Positions 1 through 9,501 of a stretch of 64,000 nt of DNA are shown piece by piece. Below the pieces are notes generated by a model. That model did no database searches, was not told where the DNA came from, and saw only the letters and a program-made list of their open reading frames with translations. Made by a program: the position numbers and the translations under genes. This DNA is from Bradyrhizobium septentrionale (GTDB lineage: Bacteria > Pseudomonadota > Alphaproteobacteria > Rhizobiales > Xanthobacteraceae): NCBI RefSeq assembly GCF_011516645.4, contig NZ_CP088285.1:6776501-6840500 (forward strand). The letters run 5' to 3'. The first letter of the stretch is position 1. The number at the start of each line of letters is the position of its first letter.

Positions 1-150
1 CCGCGCGGTATGGTGTGATACCTTTCGCCCGCTCCCGCTCAGCGCGTAGCGTTTCCTCCGATGTCACGCCGACCAAGAGCGTGACGAGATGGTCCCGGGC
101 CGGCTTGGCAACGCCGCCGGTCCCACCACAGAAGCGGAGGAGAAACGTCC

Positions 151-1728
151 ATGACTACTGCAGCTGCCCTGCGGGCTGATGCGCCTGCGTCAACCACCAG
201 CGTCTATACCGGCGCGGAATTCCTGGACAGCATCCAGGACGGCCGCGAAATCTACATCTACGGCGAGCGCGTCAAGAACGTCACGGCGCATCCCGCCTTC
301 CGCAATTCGGCGCGGATGGTGGCGCGCTGGTACGACCGCTTTCATGAGAAGAAGGATCAGATCGGCGTCCTGACCGACACTGGTTCGGGACAGTTGACCC
401 ATCCGTTCTTCCTGGGGTCGCGAACGGCAGACGATCTGATCAGGGGGCGCGATGCGATCGCCGAATTGCAGAAGGTTGCGTTCGGCTGGATGGGCCGCTC
501 GCCGGACTACAAGGCGGCATTCCTCGGCACCCTCGGTGCGAATTCGGGTTTCTATGGCGAGTATGCCGGCAACGCCCGGAAGTGGTATGCCCGGACCCAG
601 GAGCGGCTCGACTTCTGGAATCACGCCATCGTCAATCCGCCGATCGATCGCGACCGCGCGATCGAGGATGTGCGCGACGTCTTCATGCATGTCGAGAAGG
701 AGACCGATGCGGGCCTGATCGTGTCAGGCGCAAAGGTGGTCGCGACCGGCTCGGCGCTGACGCACTACAATTTCATCGCGCATTACGGCATCCCGATCAA
801 GGACAAGTCGTTCGCGCTGATCTTCACGGCCCCGATGGATGCCAAGGGCGTCAAGCTTATCGCCCGCTCGTCCTATGAATTCACGGCGGCTGCGACCGGC
901 TCGCCGTTCGACTATCCGTTGTCGAGCCGCTTCGATGAGAACGACTCCATCCTGGTCTTCGACAACGTGCTGATACCGTGGGAGAACGTCTTCATCTATG
1001 GCGACATCGACAAGATCAACCAGTTCTTCCCGGCGTCGGGTTTCGTCCCGCGGTTCACGCTGCACGGTGTGACGCGGCTTGCCGTCAAGCTCGACTTCAT
1101 TGCCGGCCTGTTCTCGATGGCGGTCGAGGCGACCGGGTCGAAGGATTTCCGCGGCGTGCAGACGGCAGTCGGCGAGGTGATCGCCTGGCGCAATCTGTTC
1201 CACGGCATTTCCGATGCGATGGTGAAGTCGCCGATCGCCTGGCAAGGGACCGAGGGCTACAATTTGCCCAACCTGAATTACGGGCTGGCCTATCGCGTGT
1301 TTGCGCCGATGGCCTATCCGCGGATCAAGGAATTGATCGAGCGCCACGTCGCGAGCGGCCTGATCTATCTGCCGTCGAGCTCGGCCGATCTGGAAAGCGA
1401 AGCCATCCGGCCCTATCTCGACCGCTTTGTGCGCGGCTCCAACGGCTATGCCGCGATCGACCGGATCAAGCTGCTCAAGCTGCTCTGGGATGCCGTCGGC
1501 TCCGAGTTCGGCGGCCGGCATGAGCTCTACGAGCGCAACTATGCGGGCAATTACGAGAACCTGCGTGTCGAGACCCTGATGGCCGCGAGCGCCACCGGCG
1601 ACCTCGGCGCGATGCAGGATTTTGTGCGCAACTGCATGAGCGACTACGACGTCTCCGGCTGGACGGCGAAGGACCTCATCAATCCCGATGACATCAACCT
1701 CGTCAGCCGCGGTCTGGTGCAAGGCTGA
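151..1728 (+). CDS. 4-hydroxyphenylacetate 3-monooxygenase (HpaB) family oxygenase
   Basis: A 525-residue flavin-dependent monooxygenase of the HpaB/HpaH family. Members ortho-hydroxylate phenols with reduced FAD supplied by a separate HpaC-type reductase, and no reductase is seen nearby. The HpaB hallmark [11 protein letters not shown] lies at residues 157-167 and the flavin-loop segment [14 protein letters not shown] at about 195-208. Length fits the family. The ATG has a strong GGAGGAG just upstream. A stem-loop with a T-run follows the stop, and a muconolactone isomerase gene comes next, suggesting an aromatic-degradation setting. The family also includes chlorophenol and pyrrole-carboxylate hydroxylases, so the substrate is not settled. 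Confidence 0.88.
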   Translation: MTTAAALRADAPASTTSVYTGAEFLDSIQDGREIYIYGERVKNVTAHPAFRNSARMVARWYDRFHEKKDQIGVLTDTGSGQLTHPFFLGSRTADDLIRGRDAIAELQKVAFGWMGRSPDYKAAFLGTLGANSGFYGEYAGNARKWYARTQERLDFWNHAIVNPPIDRDRAIEDVRDVFMHVEKETDAGLIVSGAKVVATGSALTHYNFIAHYGIPIKDKSFALIFTAPMDAKGVKLIARSSYEFTAAATGSPFDYPLSSRFDENDSILVFDNVLIPWENVFIYGDIDKINQFFPASGFVPRFTLHGVTRLAVKLDFIAGLFSMAVEATGSKDFRGVQTAVGEVIAWRNLFHGISDAMVKSPIAWQGTEGYNLPNLNYGLAYRVFAPMAYPRIKELIERHVASGLIYLPSSSADLESEAIRPYLDRFVRGSNGYAAIDRIKLLKLLWDAVGSEFGGRHELYERNYAGNYENLRVETLMAASATGDLGAMQDFVRNCMSDYDVSGWTAKDLINPDDINLVSRGLVQG

Positions 1729-1761
1729 CGACAGGGCTGACGATCTGGTAGACAGAATATC

Positions 1762-1800
1762 GGAGCCGCCGCGATCGCACGGCGGCTCCGTTCCGTTTTT
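1762..1800 (+). terminator. rho-independent terminator after the HpaB-type gene
   Basis: A perfect 10-bp stem (GGAGCCGCCG with CGGCGGCTCC, 8-nt loop) lies 33 bases after the stop codon and is followed by a T-run at 1796-1800. It lies between the monooxygenase and the isomerase gene, so the two may not be fully cotranscribed. Confidence 0.75.
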
Positions 1801-1836
1801 CGCGCCACTTCATCCTTGCAGAGGGAGTTCACCGTC

Positions 1837-2127
1837 ATGCTGTTCCACGTCGAAATGGAGGTGCGGATTCCGCACGATCTGCCGACTGAGCGAACCGACG
1901 CGCTGAAGCAGGCGGAACGCATCCGCGCCATGGAGCTGCAGCGCACGGGCGTCTGGCGCCATTTGTGGCGGGTGGCCGGACGCTACGCCAATGTCAGCGT
2001 CCTCGACGTGTCAGGCCCGCAGGAATTGCACGACATGCTGTCCAGCCTGCCGCTGTTTCCATTCATGGAGATCCGCGTCACGCCACTGTGCCGGCATCCG
2101 TCGTCGATCCACGACGACGACCGGTAG
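1837..2127 (+). CDS. catC: muconolactone delta-isomerase
   Basis: A 96-residue protein matching muconolactone isomerase over its full length. The enzyme converts muconolactone to 3-oxoadipate enol-lactone in the catechol branch of the beta-ketoadipate pathway. The segments ELQRTGVWRHLWRVAGRYAN (34-52) and LPLFPFMEIRVTPLCRHPSS (71-90) are the family signatures. The ATG at 1837 is chosen because GAGGGAG sits 9 bases upstream; an in-frame TTG lies 21 bases earlier. No catA or catB is adjacent, so its partners must be elsewhere, or the protein serves the neighbouring HpaB-type pathway. Confidence 0.9.
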   Translation: MLFHVEMEVRIPHDLPTERTDALKQAERIRAMELQRTGVWRHLWRVAGRYANVSVLDVSGPQELHDMLSSLPLFPFMEIRVTPLCRHPSSIHDDDR

Positions 2128-2151
2128 CGGCGGATTGGTGTCGCTCCCGGT

Positions 2152-3135
2152 TCACGCCATCCAGGGCGGCACTGGGAGATTTTTCTTGCGCAGGAAGTCC
2201 GGATTGAAGAGCTTGGACTGGTAGCGCTGGCCACCGTCCGCGAGGATGGTGACGATGGTCTTGCCTGGACCGAGGTCGCGTGCAAGCCGCATGGCTCCCA
2301 CGACGTTGATCGCGCTTGAACCGCCAAGAACCAACCCCTCGTGCGCGACCAGGTCGAACAGGACGGGCAGCGCCTCCTCATCAGTGATCTGGTAGGCGAT
2401 GTCGATCGGCGTGCCTTCAAGGTTCTTCGTCACACGGACCTGGCCGATGCCTTCCGTGATCGAGTCTCCTTCTGTCGTCAGCTCGCCCTTTGTGAACCAA
2501 TTATAGAGAGCGGCGCCCATTGGATCGCTGAGCGCAATCTTCACGTCGGGATTGCGCTCCTTGAGGGCGCGCGCGATTCCACCCAGCGTTCCGCCACTGC
2601 CGACGGCACACGTGAAGCCGTCGACCGTTCCGCCCGTCTGTTGCCAGATTTCGGGGCCGGTCGTCCGATAGTGGCCGTCACGGTTCGCGACATTGTCGAA
2701 CTGGTTTGCCCAGAATGCGCCCAGTTCGTCAGCGAGGCGACCGGAATAGCGGGCATAGTGGCCGGGGTCGGAAGATGGCACCGCGGGCATCAGGCGCAGA
2801 TCGGCGCCGCACAGCCGCAGCATATCCTGCTTTTCCTGGCTTTGCGTGTCGGGCATCACGATCACGGAACGATAACCGCGCGCATTGGCCACGAGCGCAA
2901 TGCCGATGCCGACGTTACCGGCAGTGCCTTCCACGATGATGCCGCCCGGCTTGAGCTGACCGCGCTGCTCGGCGTCGTTGATGATGGCGAGGGCCGCACG
3001 ATCCTTGATCGAGCCGCCCGGATTGAGAAATTCGGCCTTGCCGTAAATGTCGCAGCCCGTGATCTCCGATGCCGCACGCAACCTGATCAGTGGCGTGTTG
3101 CCAATGGATTCTAGGAAGCCAGATCGAACGTTCAT
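2152..3135 (-). CDS. cysteine synthase A family PLP enzyme
   Basis: A 327-residue fold-type II PLP enzyme of the O-acetylserine sulfhydrylase/cystathionine beta-synthase family, which makes cysteine from O-acetylserine and sulfide. The PLP lysine is K44 in GGSIKDRAA. The substrate-binding loop reads EGTAGNVGIG (69-78) rather than the classical TSGNTG. NQFDN (144-148) and the phosphate loop GSGGTLGG (179-186) are present. The altered loop and the C-terminal FLRKKNLPVPPWM tail point to a rhizobial subgroup whose substrate may differ from that of housekeeping CysK. It is transcribed alone, convergent with the isomerase gene. Confidence 0.85.
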   Translation of the reverse strand: MNVRSGFLESIGNTPLIRLRAASEITGCDIYGKAEFLNPGGSIKDRAALAIINDAEQRGQLKPGGIIVEGTAGNVGIGIALVANARGYRSVIVMPDTQSQEKQDMLRLCGADLRLMPAVPSSDPGHYARYSGRLADELGAFWANQFDNVANRDGHYRTTGPEIWQQTGGTVDGFTCAVGSGGTLGGIARALKERNPDVKIALSDPMGAALYNWFTKGELTTEGDSITEGIGQVRVTKNLEGTPIDIAYQITDEEALPVLFDLVAHEGLVLGGSSAINVVGAMRLARDLGPGKTIVTILADGGQRYQSKLFNPDFLRKKNLPVPPWMA

Positions 3136-3439
3136 CGTTGCCCGCCCCAGCCGAACAGTGGCTTGATGCTATTTTTTCGTTGGTTTCGGAAAATTCCTTG
3201 TCGCTTGGTGTGCGAGATTGGAAGTCCTGGCCTCTGAGCGTGCTGCTATCGAAGACATCATGTGCCGACATGCTGAAGCAGCGCGTAAGGCTCAGTAGAG
3301 CCATTTTTTATGCGACGTACAATCTTCGTTTTTCGACGCTGCGGCTGCGGATCATTCTTGCAAGATGCGGGAGTTGATCCGGCGTTTGTTTGAGCATGAT
3401 CTTTCCGGAAAACCGCTTCGCACTTTTCCGGATCATGCT
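3136..3439. other. intergenic region upstream of the cysteine synthase gene
   Basis: No convincing gene is seen here. The part next to 3135 should hold the promoter of the minus-strand cysteine synthase gene. The far end is occupied by a palindromic repeat that touches the stop codon of the protease gene. Confidence 0.6.
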
Positions 3440-3440
3440 T
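3393..3440. repeat. dispersed palindromic repeat, family A (copy 1)
   Basis: A 48-bp element beginning AGCATGATC and ending GATCATGCTT, with an inner CCGGAAAACCGCTTCGCAC. A near-identical copy in the opposite orientation lies at 56944-56991. Both copies sit directly downstream of a coding sequence. It behaves like a REP-type intergenic repeat and could fold as a stem-loop 3' of the transcript. Confidence 0.8.
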
Positions 3441-4030
3441 TAGTCGACGGCGGTGCGCGGGCGCCGGTGACGGCTTGCGGGGGAGACGCTTCCGGTGACG
3501 TCGGGGTATCCGGTCAGCGACAGTGTGTCGGAGCGGACGCCCCAGCTCTCGAGCCGGTCGAGGAAGCTCATGCCGAGCAGGTTGGTCTTCATCTGCCCGC
3601 GCTGCATCACCAGTGCCGGTACCGATTTCTCGACCAGCTTGCCGACCGCGAGCCGATCGAGCGTCAGCCGCGCCGCCTTGGTGTGACCGCCGGCGGTCTC
3701 GAGGTCGACATTGTATTCGAGCATGTCGGTCGGCAGCCCGATTGCCTTGGCGGTTTCCCAGGTCAGCACGACCGAGGTCGCGCCGGTGTCGATCACCATC
3801 GGCGCGCTGACGCCGTTGATCTTGGCGCGGAACGCAAACTCACCGCCCTGGCCACGGGTGATCTGAACTGCGGGGGCTGAGGCGGGGGTCAGCGCAGCGG
3901 TGGTGGTGCTGCGGCCGAGGATCTGGTTGAGGTTTTCCCTTGCGCGCGCGATCTGGTCGGGATCGCCATAGGTCACGACAGCGCCGGCGGTCGTCATCAG
4001 CAGCAGGATGACGAGGAGGATGCGGGTCAC
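3440..4030 (-). CDS. membrane-anchored retropepsin-like aspartic protease (TIGR02281 type)
   Basis: A 196-residue protein with an N-terminal hydrophobic segment (about 3-20) acting as signal or anchor, a low-complexity linker, and a single retropepsin-like domain. The catalytic motif VIDTGATSVVL is at 79-89 and the second half has LLGMSFLDRLESW. Proteins of this clan-AA family are short and dimerise to form one active site in the periplasm; the substrate is unknown. It follows the DUF1289 gene by 25 bases on the same strand, suggesting a two-gene unit. The stop codon overlaps the downstream repeat. Confidence 0.82.
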   Translation of the reverse strand: MTRILLVILLLMTTAGAVVTYGDPDQIARARENLNQILGRSTTTAALTPASAPAVQITRGQGGEFAFRAKINGVSAPMVIDTGATSVVLTWETAKAIGLPTDMLEYNVDLETAGGHTKAARLTLDRLAVGKLVEKSVPALVMQRGQMKTNLLGMSFLDRLESWGVRSDTLSLTGYPDVTGSVSPASRHRRPRTAVD

Positions 4031-4055
4031 GGTGCGTCTCCGGCGGCCGCGCCGA

Positions 4056-4259
4056 TCAGGCGCGCTTCGGATGCGGCTCCATGCGCTCGAGCCCGGCGTC
4101 CGCCATGCGCGCCGGCAAATTCGCCATCACCGTCAGCCGCTCCGTGCGGTCCATCTTGTGCCAGTGCGCGATCTCCGGAAGCGTGCGGCCGCAGCCGAAG
4201 CAGAGCTTCGTTTTGGGGTCCATCATGCAGACTGCGATACACGGCGTTTCTGAGCTCAT
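4056..4259 (-). CDS. DUF1289 family Cys-rich protein
   Basis: A 67-residue protein with the DUF1289 pattern PCIAVCMMDPKTKLCFGCGR, with cysteines at 7, 11, 20 and 23, followed by EIAHWHKM. The four cysteines suggest a small metal or Fe-S site, but the function is unknown. The ATG at 4259 is preferred because GGAAG precedes it by 3 bases; upstream in-frame starts would add residues not typical of the family. It is likely cotranscribed with the downstream aspartic protease gene. Confidence 0.8.
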   Translation of the reverse strand: MSSETPCIAVCMMDPKTKLCFGCGRTLPEIAHWHKMDRTERLTVMANLPARMADAGLERMEPHPKRA

Positions 4260-4366
4260 TCTTCCAGTGTTGAACGGTTTCAGCCGCTGGTGCAAGCCGG
4301 CCGAAGCGCGATGCTGTCATCACGCCTCAGCTTTTTGTCGTGAGCATGGTCTCCCGCGCCATGCTG

Positions 4367-5971
<1,605 letters not shown>

Positions 5972-6086
5972 AAACAACACAAATCCTGCCCGCGAACCGC
6001 GCGGACTTTTTGCATTGTCTATCTGTGACGCCAAATCATTAAGCGATGACTTAAAGAGCTAAAGAAACTCGTTAACGGGGAGTTAA

Positions 6087-6212
6087 ATTAACTTCTGCGC
6101 GGGCGTCTGCTCAAGTTGCACAAACCTTCTTCCACGCATGCTACCATCAGGCGCGCAGCTTAACGTTATAACTCCGAATGGCTCGACAGTGTTCGTTGGG
6201 GTGCATCCATGA
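6087..6212 (+). pseudogene. C-terminal tip of a DddA/SCP1.201-like deaminase toxin
   Basis: An open frame of 41 codons with no usable start, ending in a TGA that overlaps the ATG of the immunity gene (ATGA). Its translation contains CSSCTNLLPRMLPSG followed by QLNVITPNGS. This matches the end of SCP1.201-like double-stranded-DNA cytidine deaminases: a zinc-binding CxxC, an LLP helix, then a beta-strand ending near PxG. The catalytic HxE half is absent and a TAA stop lies immediately upstream. It is read as the remnant of an orphan polymorphic-toxin C-terminal domain. Recognition rests on motif memory, not a profile search. Confidence 0.65.
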
Positions 6213-6607
6213 GAGCCCAGTTTTTCGACAGACAGGACGCCACGAATCCTCTGAATGAGACAGTAGTTGACGGGTCGCCAGCGTTGCGAAGGATCATTAA
6301 CGACACACGGCAGAGGCAACCATTTTTGTCGGAGCTTGTTGGCACAAACGATCGCAAGCTGCTCTTAGGCCTCGGATCTGGGGATGGTTGCGTACAGTTT
6401 AGTTCAACTGATGGGGCTCCGCCTTACTTGATGGCGGTGGGGACAATTGAGCACGAAGGAGGGGGTACGCAAGAGTTCTTGATGGGCGATACATCGACAC
6501 CAATGCCGCGGCGCTATTGTCTTCCAATGGAGAAGGTAGCTGAGATTGCGGTCGCTTTCTTGGAAACTGGCGAGCGATCGTCGAGCGTGGAGTGGGAGGA
6601 AATTTAA
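6209..6607 (+). CDS. Imm1-family immunity protein
   Basis: A 132-residue cytosolic alpha+beta protein ending in SSSVEWEEI, the conserved W-x-E type tail of the Imm1 family. YLMAVGTIEHEG in the middle and the following RYCLPMEKVAEIAVAFLETGE also fit. Imm1 proteins are known immediate neighbours of deaminase-fold toxins in polymorphic toxin systems. The start codon overlaps the stop of a deaminase tip, which fits translational coupling of toxin and antidote. Base composition is lower in GC than the flanks. With the toxin truncated it may serve as an orphan defence against siblings' toxins. Confidence 0.75.
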   Translation: MRAQFFDRQDATNPLNETVVDGSPALRRIINDTRQRQPFLSELVGTNDRKLLLGLGSGDGCVQFSSTDGAPPYLMAVGTIEHEGGGTQEFLMGDTSTPMPRRYCLPMEKVAEIAVAFLETGERSSSVEWEEI

Positions 6608-6721
6608 GCCGCAGAGAGCGCGATACCGGAACCCCCAGCCTGTGTGCAAGGTGGTAAGACGGTGGGCGTTTTGCTCACGTCGGCCGGAGACTTATCTCTC
6701 GAAAGTAGGCGATTACGGTGA
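6608..6721 (+). pseudogene. fragment resembling the N-terminal hairpin of a deaminase toxin domain
   Basis: Directly after the Imm1 stop, and in the same frame, 37 codons are open without a start. They include GGKTVGVLLTSAGDLSLES, resembling the first beta-hairpin of SCP1.201-like or related deaminase toxin domains. The frame runs into the 19-bp repeat that begins the transposase insertion and stops there. It probably belongs to the same toxin domain as the fragment after the insertion, although that fragment is in a different frame. Confidence 0.45.
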
Positions 6722-7464
6722 CAGTGCACTCAATTCTCCCAGCCATGACCATACTCAACCCTCTTCCGGTTCGGACGGCTTCGGCCCGCGTTTGGCTGGC
6801 TTGAGGACGCGTCCGGTCAGGCGCTGCAGGCGGGCGAGAAAGCGATCGTCGCCGAGCGGCCGGCCGATGCTCTCGGCGGCGCGCAGGCGGTCGAACAGAT
6901 CGGGCTCCGGCGCGCTGGCCAGCAGTTCGGCGAAGTCGGGGAAGCGCTCCCGGACTGCCGTCGTCCTTGCCGCGCACATGCGCGCGCGTGCTCGACCAGC
7001 GCCAGTCCTGCGCGCGTTGCACCAGCCGCGCCCGCACCGGGTTGAGTGCGACATACCGCAGGGCAGCGGCGAGATGTGGCTCGTCCATGGCGACGGCGCC
7101 GAACCGGCCCTGCCAGAAATGCCCGCTCTTGTTGCGCCGCGCCTGGATGATGCCGGCATAGGCGCGATGGACCCGCGCCAGCGCGCGGCGAAGCCCGTCC
7201 GGATCGGATGGCACCAGGATCAGGTGCACGTGGTTCGGCATTAGGCACCAGGCCCAGACCTCGACATCGGCCGCGCGGCAATTCTCGGCGAGCAGGTCGC
7301 GATAGAGCGCATAGTCGCTGTCGCCGAAGAAGGTCCGCGCCCGGCCATTGCCGCGCTGGGTGACATGGTGGGGATGACCGGGGATGACGACACGGGCGAG
7401 GCGAGCCATGTGGTATGTTGCATCGGGCAGGCAACAAGTCAATTTAGTGCACTGTCACCGTAAT
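6712..7464. mobile_element. RAYT/IS200-like insertion bounded by 19-bp inverted repeats
   Basis: The left end 6712-6730 reads ATTACGGTGACAGTGCACT and the right end 7446-7464 is its exact reverse complement. The 753-bp segment between them holds a single degenerate Y1 (HUH) transposase gene on the minus strand. A third copy of the same repeat, with one mismatch, lies at 8385-8403. No target-site duplication is visible. The insertion falls inside a toxin C-terminal domain. Confidence 0.75.
6755..7409 (-). pseudogene. frameshifted REP-associated Y1 transposase (RAYT)
   Basis: The frame from ATG 7409 encodes MARLARVVIPGHPHHVTQRG, the HUH motif in MPNHVHLILVP and a Y1 segment followed by SGHFWQGRF, typical of RAYT/IS200-like transposases. 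Near 6945-6960 the reading frame shifts. The normal C-terminal part (LLASAPEPDLFDRLRAAESI then RPLGDDRFLARL) continues in another minus-strand frame to 6755. Without the shift the protein would be about 218 residues, usual for the family. It is most simply a decayed gene; a sequencing error would give the same picture. Confidence 0.8.
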
Positions 7465-7677
7465 TGTTGCAAATTGTTGCAGCCATCAATTCGCGCGCTG
7501 CTCCGGGAGGGTGAGATAGGAGTTAACGGCGTCGGACATGCTGAGGTGACTGGAGTTGAAGGCGCGCGTGCCCTTGGGCTCACACCAACTGGAGTTGCCG
7601 CAAGTCGTGGGATTTGCGGTCCTTGCGCAGATTATCTCAGCGGGCAAGGGATCACCCCGCTAACTCCATTGAGGTGA
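7465..7677 (+). pseudogene. C-terminal part of an HAE/CGPC deaminase toxin domain
   Basis: From the transposase right end the plus frame is open to a TGA at 7675-7677. It contains a zinc-deaminase signature: HAE (codons at 7537-7545), about 24 residues, then CGPC (7615-7626). It ends SGQGITPLTPLR, much like the C-termini of Rhs/RHS-type deaminase toxins. No plausible start belongs to it; any start would lie in the inserted element. The stop is 7 bases before the DUF416 gene. It is interpreted as the 3' remnant of a toxin interrupted by the transposase. Confidence 0.6.
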
Positions 7678-7684
7678 TGGGTAG

Positions 7685-8278
7685 ATGCTGAAGCTTATGT
7701 CCGAAGAGACCACCGCACACCTTTTGTCGTTTTCGGCGGGAAAGAAGATCGCTTTCTTAGTGCTTCTGTACGAGAGGATGATTCCGGAGCTATGTTCTTT
7801 TTGCCTCACTGAGGGCCGTGATTTTTCTGTCTTTCAAAAAGCACGTAAGGAATTTTGGCAATGGTTAATGGGCGACGATTCGTCGATCTCTTGGGGGCAG
7901 TTCAGGGAAGACGTCCTTAGCGCAACACCTGACAGCGAAGATTTTGGCACTCTGGCGGCGTCATTCGCGTTGAATGCGGCTCTCGTTGCCGCAGATATTG
8001 CTGGGTTTATCGAGGATGGCCACGACAGCCGTATCGTTGAGGCAATTGGTTACGCGCGCGATTCGCTGGACGCTAACGCGACCAATGAGATGGGGGCGAC
8101 CGTCTTTAATCGCGCTGTCGAGGACTATGTGAAGGCGCACCCGCTTGTGCAGAAGGAAGCGCGGACGGAGGAAGAGGACGTCGCATTCCTGAGCACGATG
8201 CAGGAGCCGCCATGGCCCGAGAATATAGTTTCAATGGTGCGCCAAAGAGCCGAAACCCAGCGCGGTTTGCTCAACTGA
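7685..8278 (+). CDS. DUF416 (YjaG-like) protein, probable immunity protein
   Basis: A 197-residue, mainly helical, acidic protein. FSAGKKIAFLVLLYERMIPE (14-33), then FCLTEGRD, and the later repeat of acidic helices match the DUF416 family of E. coli YjaG. It begins 7 bases after the stop of the deaminase-toxin fragment, the classic toxin-immunity spacing, so an immunity role is inferred. The DUF416 family itself has no firmly established function. Its lower GC content and A/T-rich codons contrast with the flanks and indicate transfer. Initiation at 7685 has a GAGG about 11 bases upstream; ATG 7697 is an alternative. Confidence 0.6.
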   Translation: MLKLMSEETTAHLLSFSAGKKIAFLVLLYERMIPELCSFCLTEGRDFSVFQKARKEFWQWLMGDDSSISWGQFREDVLSATPDSEDFGTLAASFALNAALVAADIAGFIEDGHDSRIVEAIGYARDSLDANATNEMGATVFNRAVEDYVKAHPLVQKEARTEEEDVAFLSTMQEPPWPENIVSMVRQRAETQRGLLN

Positions 8279-8384
8279 AAAGCTGAGGGTTGGCCGGGTT
8301 TTGGGCCGGTTTTAGTGATGGCAAGATAAAAGGGTTGGTTCCAAAGGTCGCCTAAGTCTTTGTCTACACATCGTCTTTTGTGGG

Positions 8385-8403
8385 ATTGCGGTGACAGTGC
8401 ACT
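8385..8403 (+). repeat. third copy of the 19-bp transposase-end repeat
   Basis: It reads ATTGCGGTGACAGTGCACT, one mismatch from the left end of the insertion at 6712-6730 and in the same orientation. It lies 107 bases after the DUF416 gene, so the gene is flanked by repeat copies on both sides. Confidence 0.75.
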
Positions 8404-8588
8404 AAACCGCCAACTAGAAGCTACAATTTCGGAATAATGGAAGTGTGCCCCTGATTTGCCCGACATGTCAAGTTGACCAATCGACTGCCGGGGGCCGGTC
8501 AGCTACTTTGCATGGGCTTGTTTTCGATATTTTGGCGGCGCGCACTTTCAAAGGGGAATTCTCCTTCGCGAGACGACGCCGCATGGCT

Positions 8589-8612
8589 GGTGACCCACCG
8601 ACGTGGGTCACC
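8589..8612 (-). terminator. hairpin downstream of the oxidoreductase gene
   Basis: A perfect 10-bp stem, GGTGACCCAC and GTGGGTCACC, with a CGAC loop lies 16 bases beyond the stop of the minus-strand oxidoreductase. There is no T-run, so termination is only possible, not demonstrated. Confidence 0.4.
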
Positions 8613-8628
8613 GTGCCAACGCAAGCAG

Positions 8629-9501
8629 CTAGCGCTGCAAACGGGCGAGCAGGCTCGACGTATCCCAGCGCTTGCCGCCCATCTTCTCGACCTCGGCATA
8701 GAACTGGTCGACCAGCGCGGTCGCCGGCAGCGTCGCGCCGTTGCGGCGGGCTTCCGCCAGCGCGATCGACAGGTCCTTGCGCATCCACTCGACCGCGAAG
8801 CCGAAATCGTACTTGCCCTCGTTCATGGTCTTGTAGCGGTTCTCCATCTGCCAGGACTGCGCCGCGCCCTTGGAGATGGTCTCGATCACGGCCGCGACGT
8901 CGAGGCCGCTCTTCTTGGCGAAGTGGATGCCCTCGGAGAGGCCCTGCACGAGGCCGGCGATGCAGATCTGGTTGACCATCTTGGTCAGCTGGCCGGCGCC
9001 TGCCGGTCCGAGCAATTTGCACATCCGCGCATAGGCGCCGGTGATGATCGGCTCGGCGCCGGCATAGGCGTCCGCGCTGCCGCCGCACATCACCGTCAGC
9101 ACGCCGTTCTCGGCGCCGGCCTGGCCGCCGGACACCGGCGCGTCGACGAACTTGAAGCCGGCCTTGGTGGCGGCGGCGTCGAGCTCCCGGGCGACTTCGG
9201 CGGAGGCGGTGGTGTGATCGACGAAGGTCGCGCCCTTCTTCATCCCGGCGAAGGCGCCGTCGGCGCCGATCGTGACCGCGCGCAGGTCGTTGTCATTGCC
9301 GACGCAGCACATCACGAAATCCTGGCCTTCGGCGGCGGCCTTCGGCGTCGGCGCCGTCTTGCCGCCGAACTTGTCGGCCCATTCCTTCGCCTTCGCCGCA
9401 GTCCGGTTGTAAACGGTGACCTCATGGCCGCCCTTTTTCACGAGGTGTCCCGCCATCGGGAAACCCATCACGCCGAGACCGAGAAAAGCGACTTTAGCCA
9501 T
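8629..9501 (-). CDS. 3-hydroxyisobutyrate dehydrogenase family NAD(P)-dependent oxidoreductase
   Basis: A 290-residue beta-hydroxyacid dehydrogenase. The Rossmann motif VAFLGLGVMGFPMAGHL (4-20) starts the protein, followed by the substrate loop DAPVSGGQAGAENG and the catalytic-lysine region GAGQLTKMVNQI. Family members oxidise 3-hydroxyisobutyrate, tartronate semialdehyde, 6-phosphogluconate-like or succinic-semialdehyde substrates, and the exact one is not decidable here. ATG 9501 is chosen because the Rossmann strand begins at once and AAGG lies 9 bases upstream. It is divergent from the VOC gene. Confidence 0.85.
   Translation of the reverse strand: MAKVAFLGLGVMGFPMAGHLVKKGGHEVTVYNRTAAKAKEWADKFGGKTAPTPKAAAEGQDFVMCCVGNDNDLRAVTIGADGAFAGMKKGATFVDHTTASAEVARELDAAATKAGFKFVDAPVSGGQAGAENGVLTVMCGGSADAYAGAEPIITGAYARMCKLLGPAGAGQLTKMVNQICIAGLVQGLSEGIHFAKKSGLDVAAVIETISKGAAQSWQMENRYKTMNEGKYDFGFAVEWMRKDLSIALAEARRNGATLPATALVDQFYAEVEKMGGKRWDTSSLLARLQR

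Larger units (their letters stand above)
8279..8628. other. intergenic boundary of the accessory patch
   Basis: No gene is supported. It holds the third copy of the transposase-end repeat (8385-8403) and a hairpin at 8589-8612. The rise in GC after about 8480 marks the return to core chromosome. Confidence 0.6.

Noticed and set aside
4027..4323. Alternative minus-strand frame across the DUF1289 gene.
   Set aside because: The DUF1289 cysteine pattern is in the other frame and has a ribosome-binding site; this is a shadow frame.
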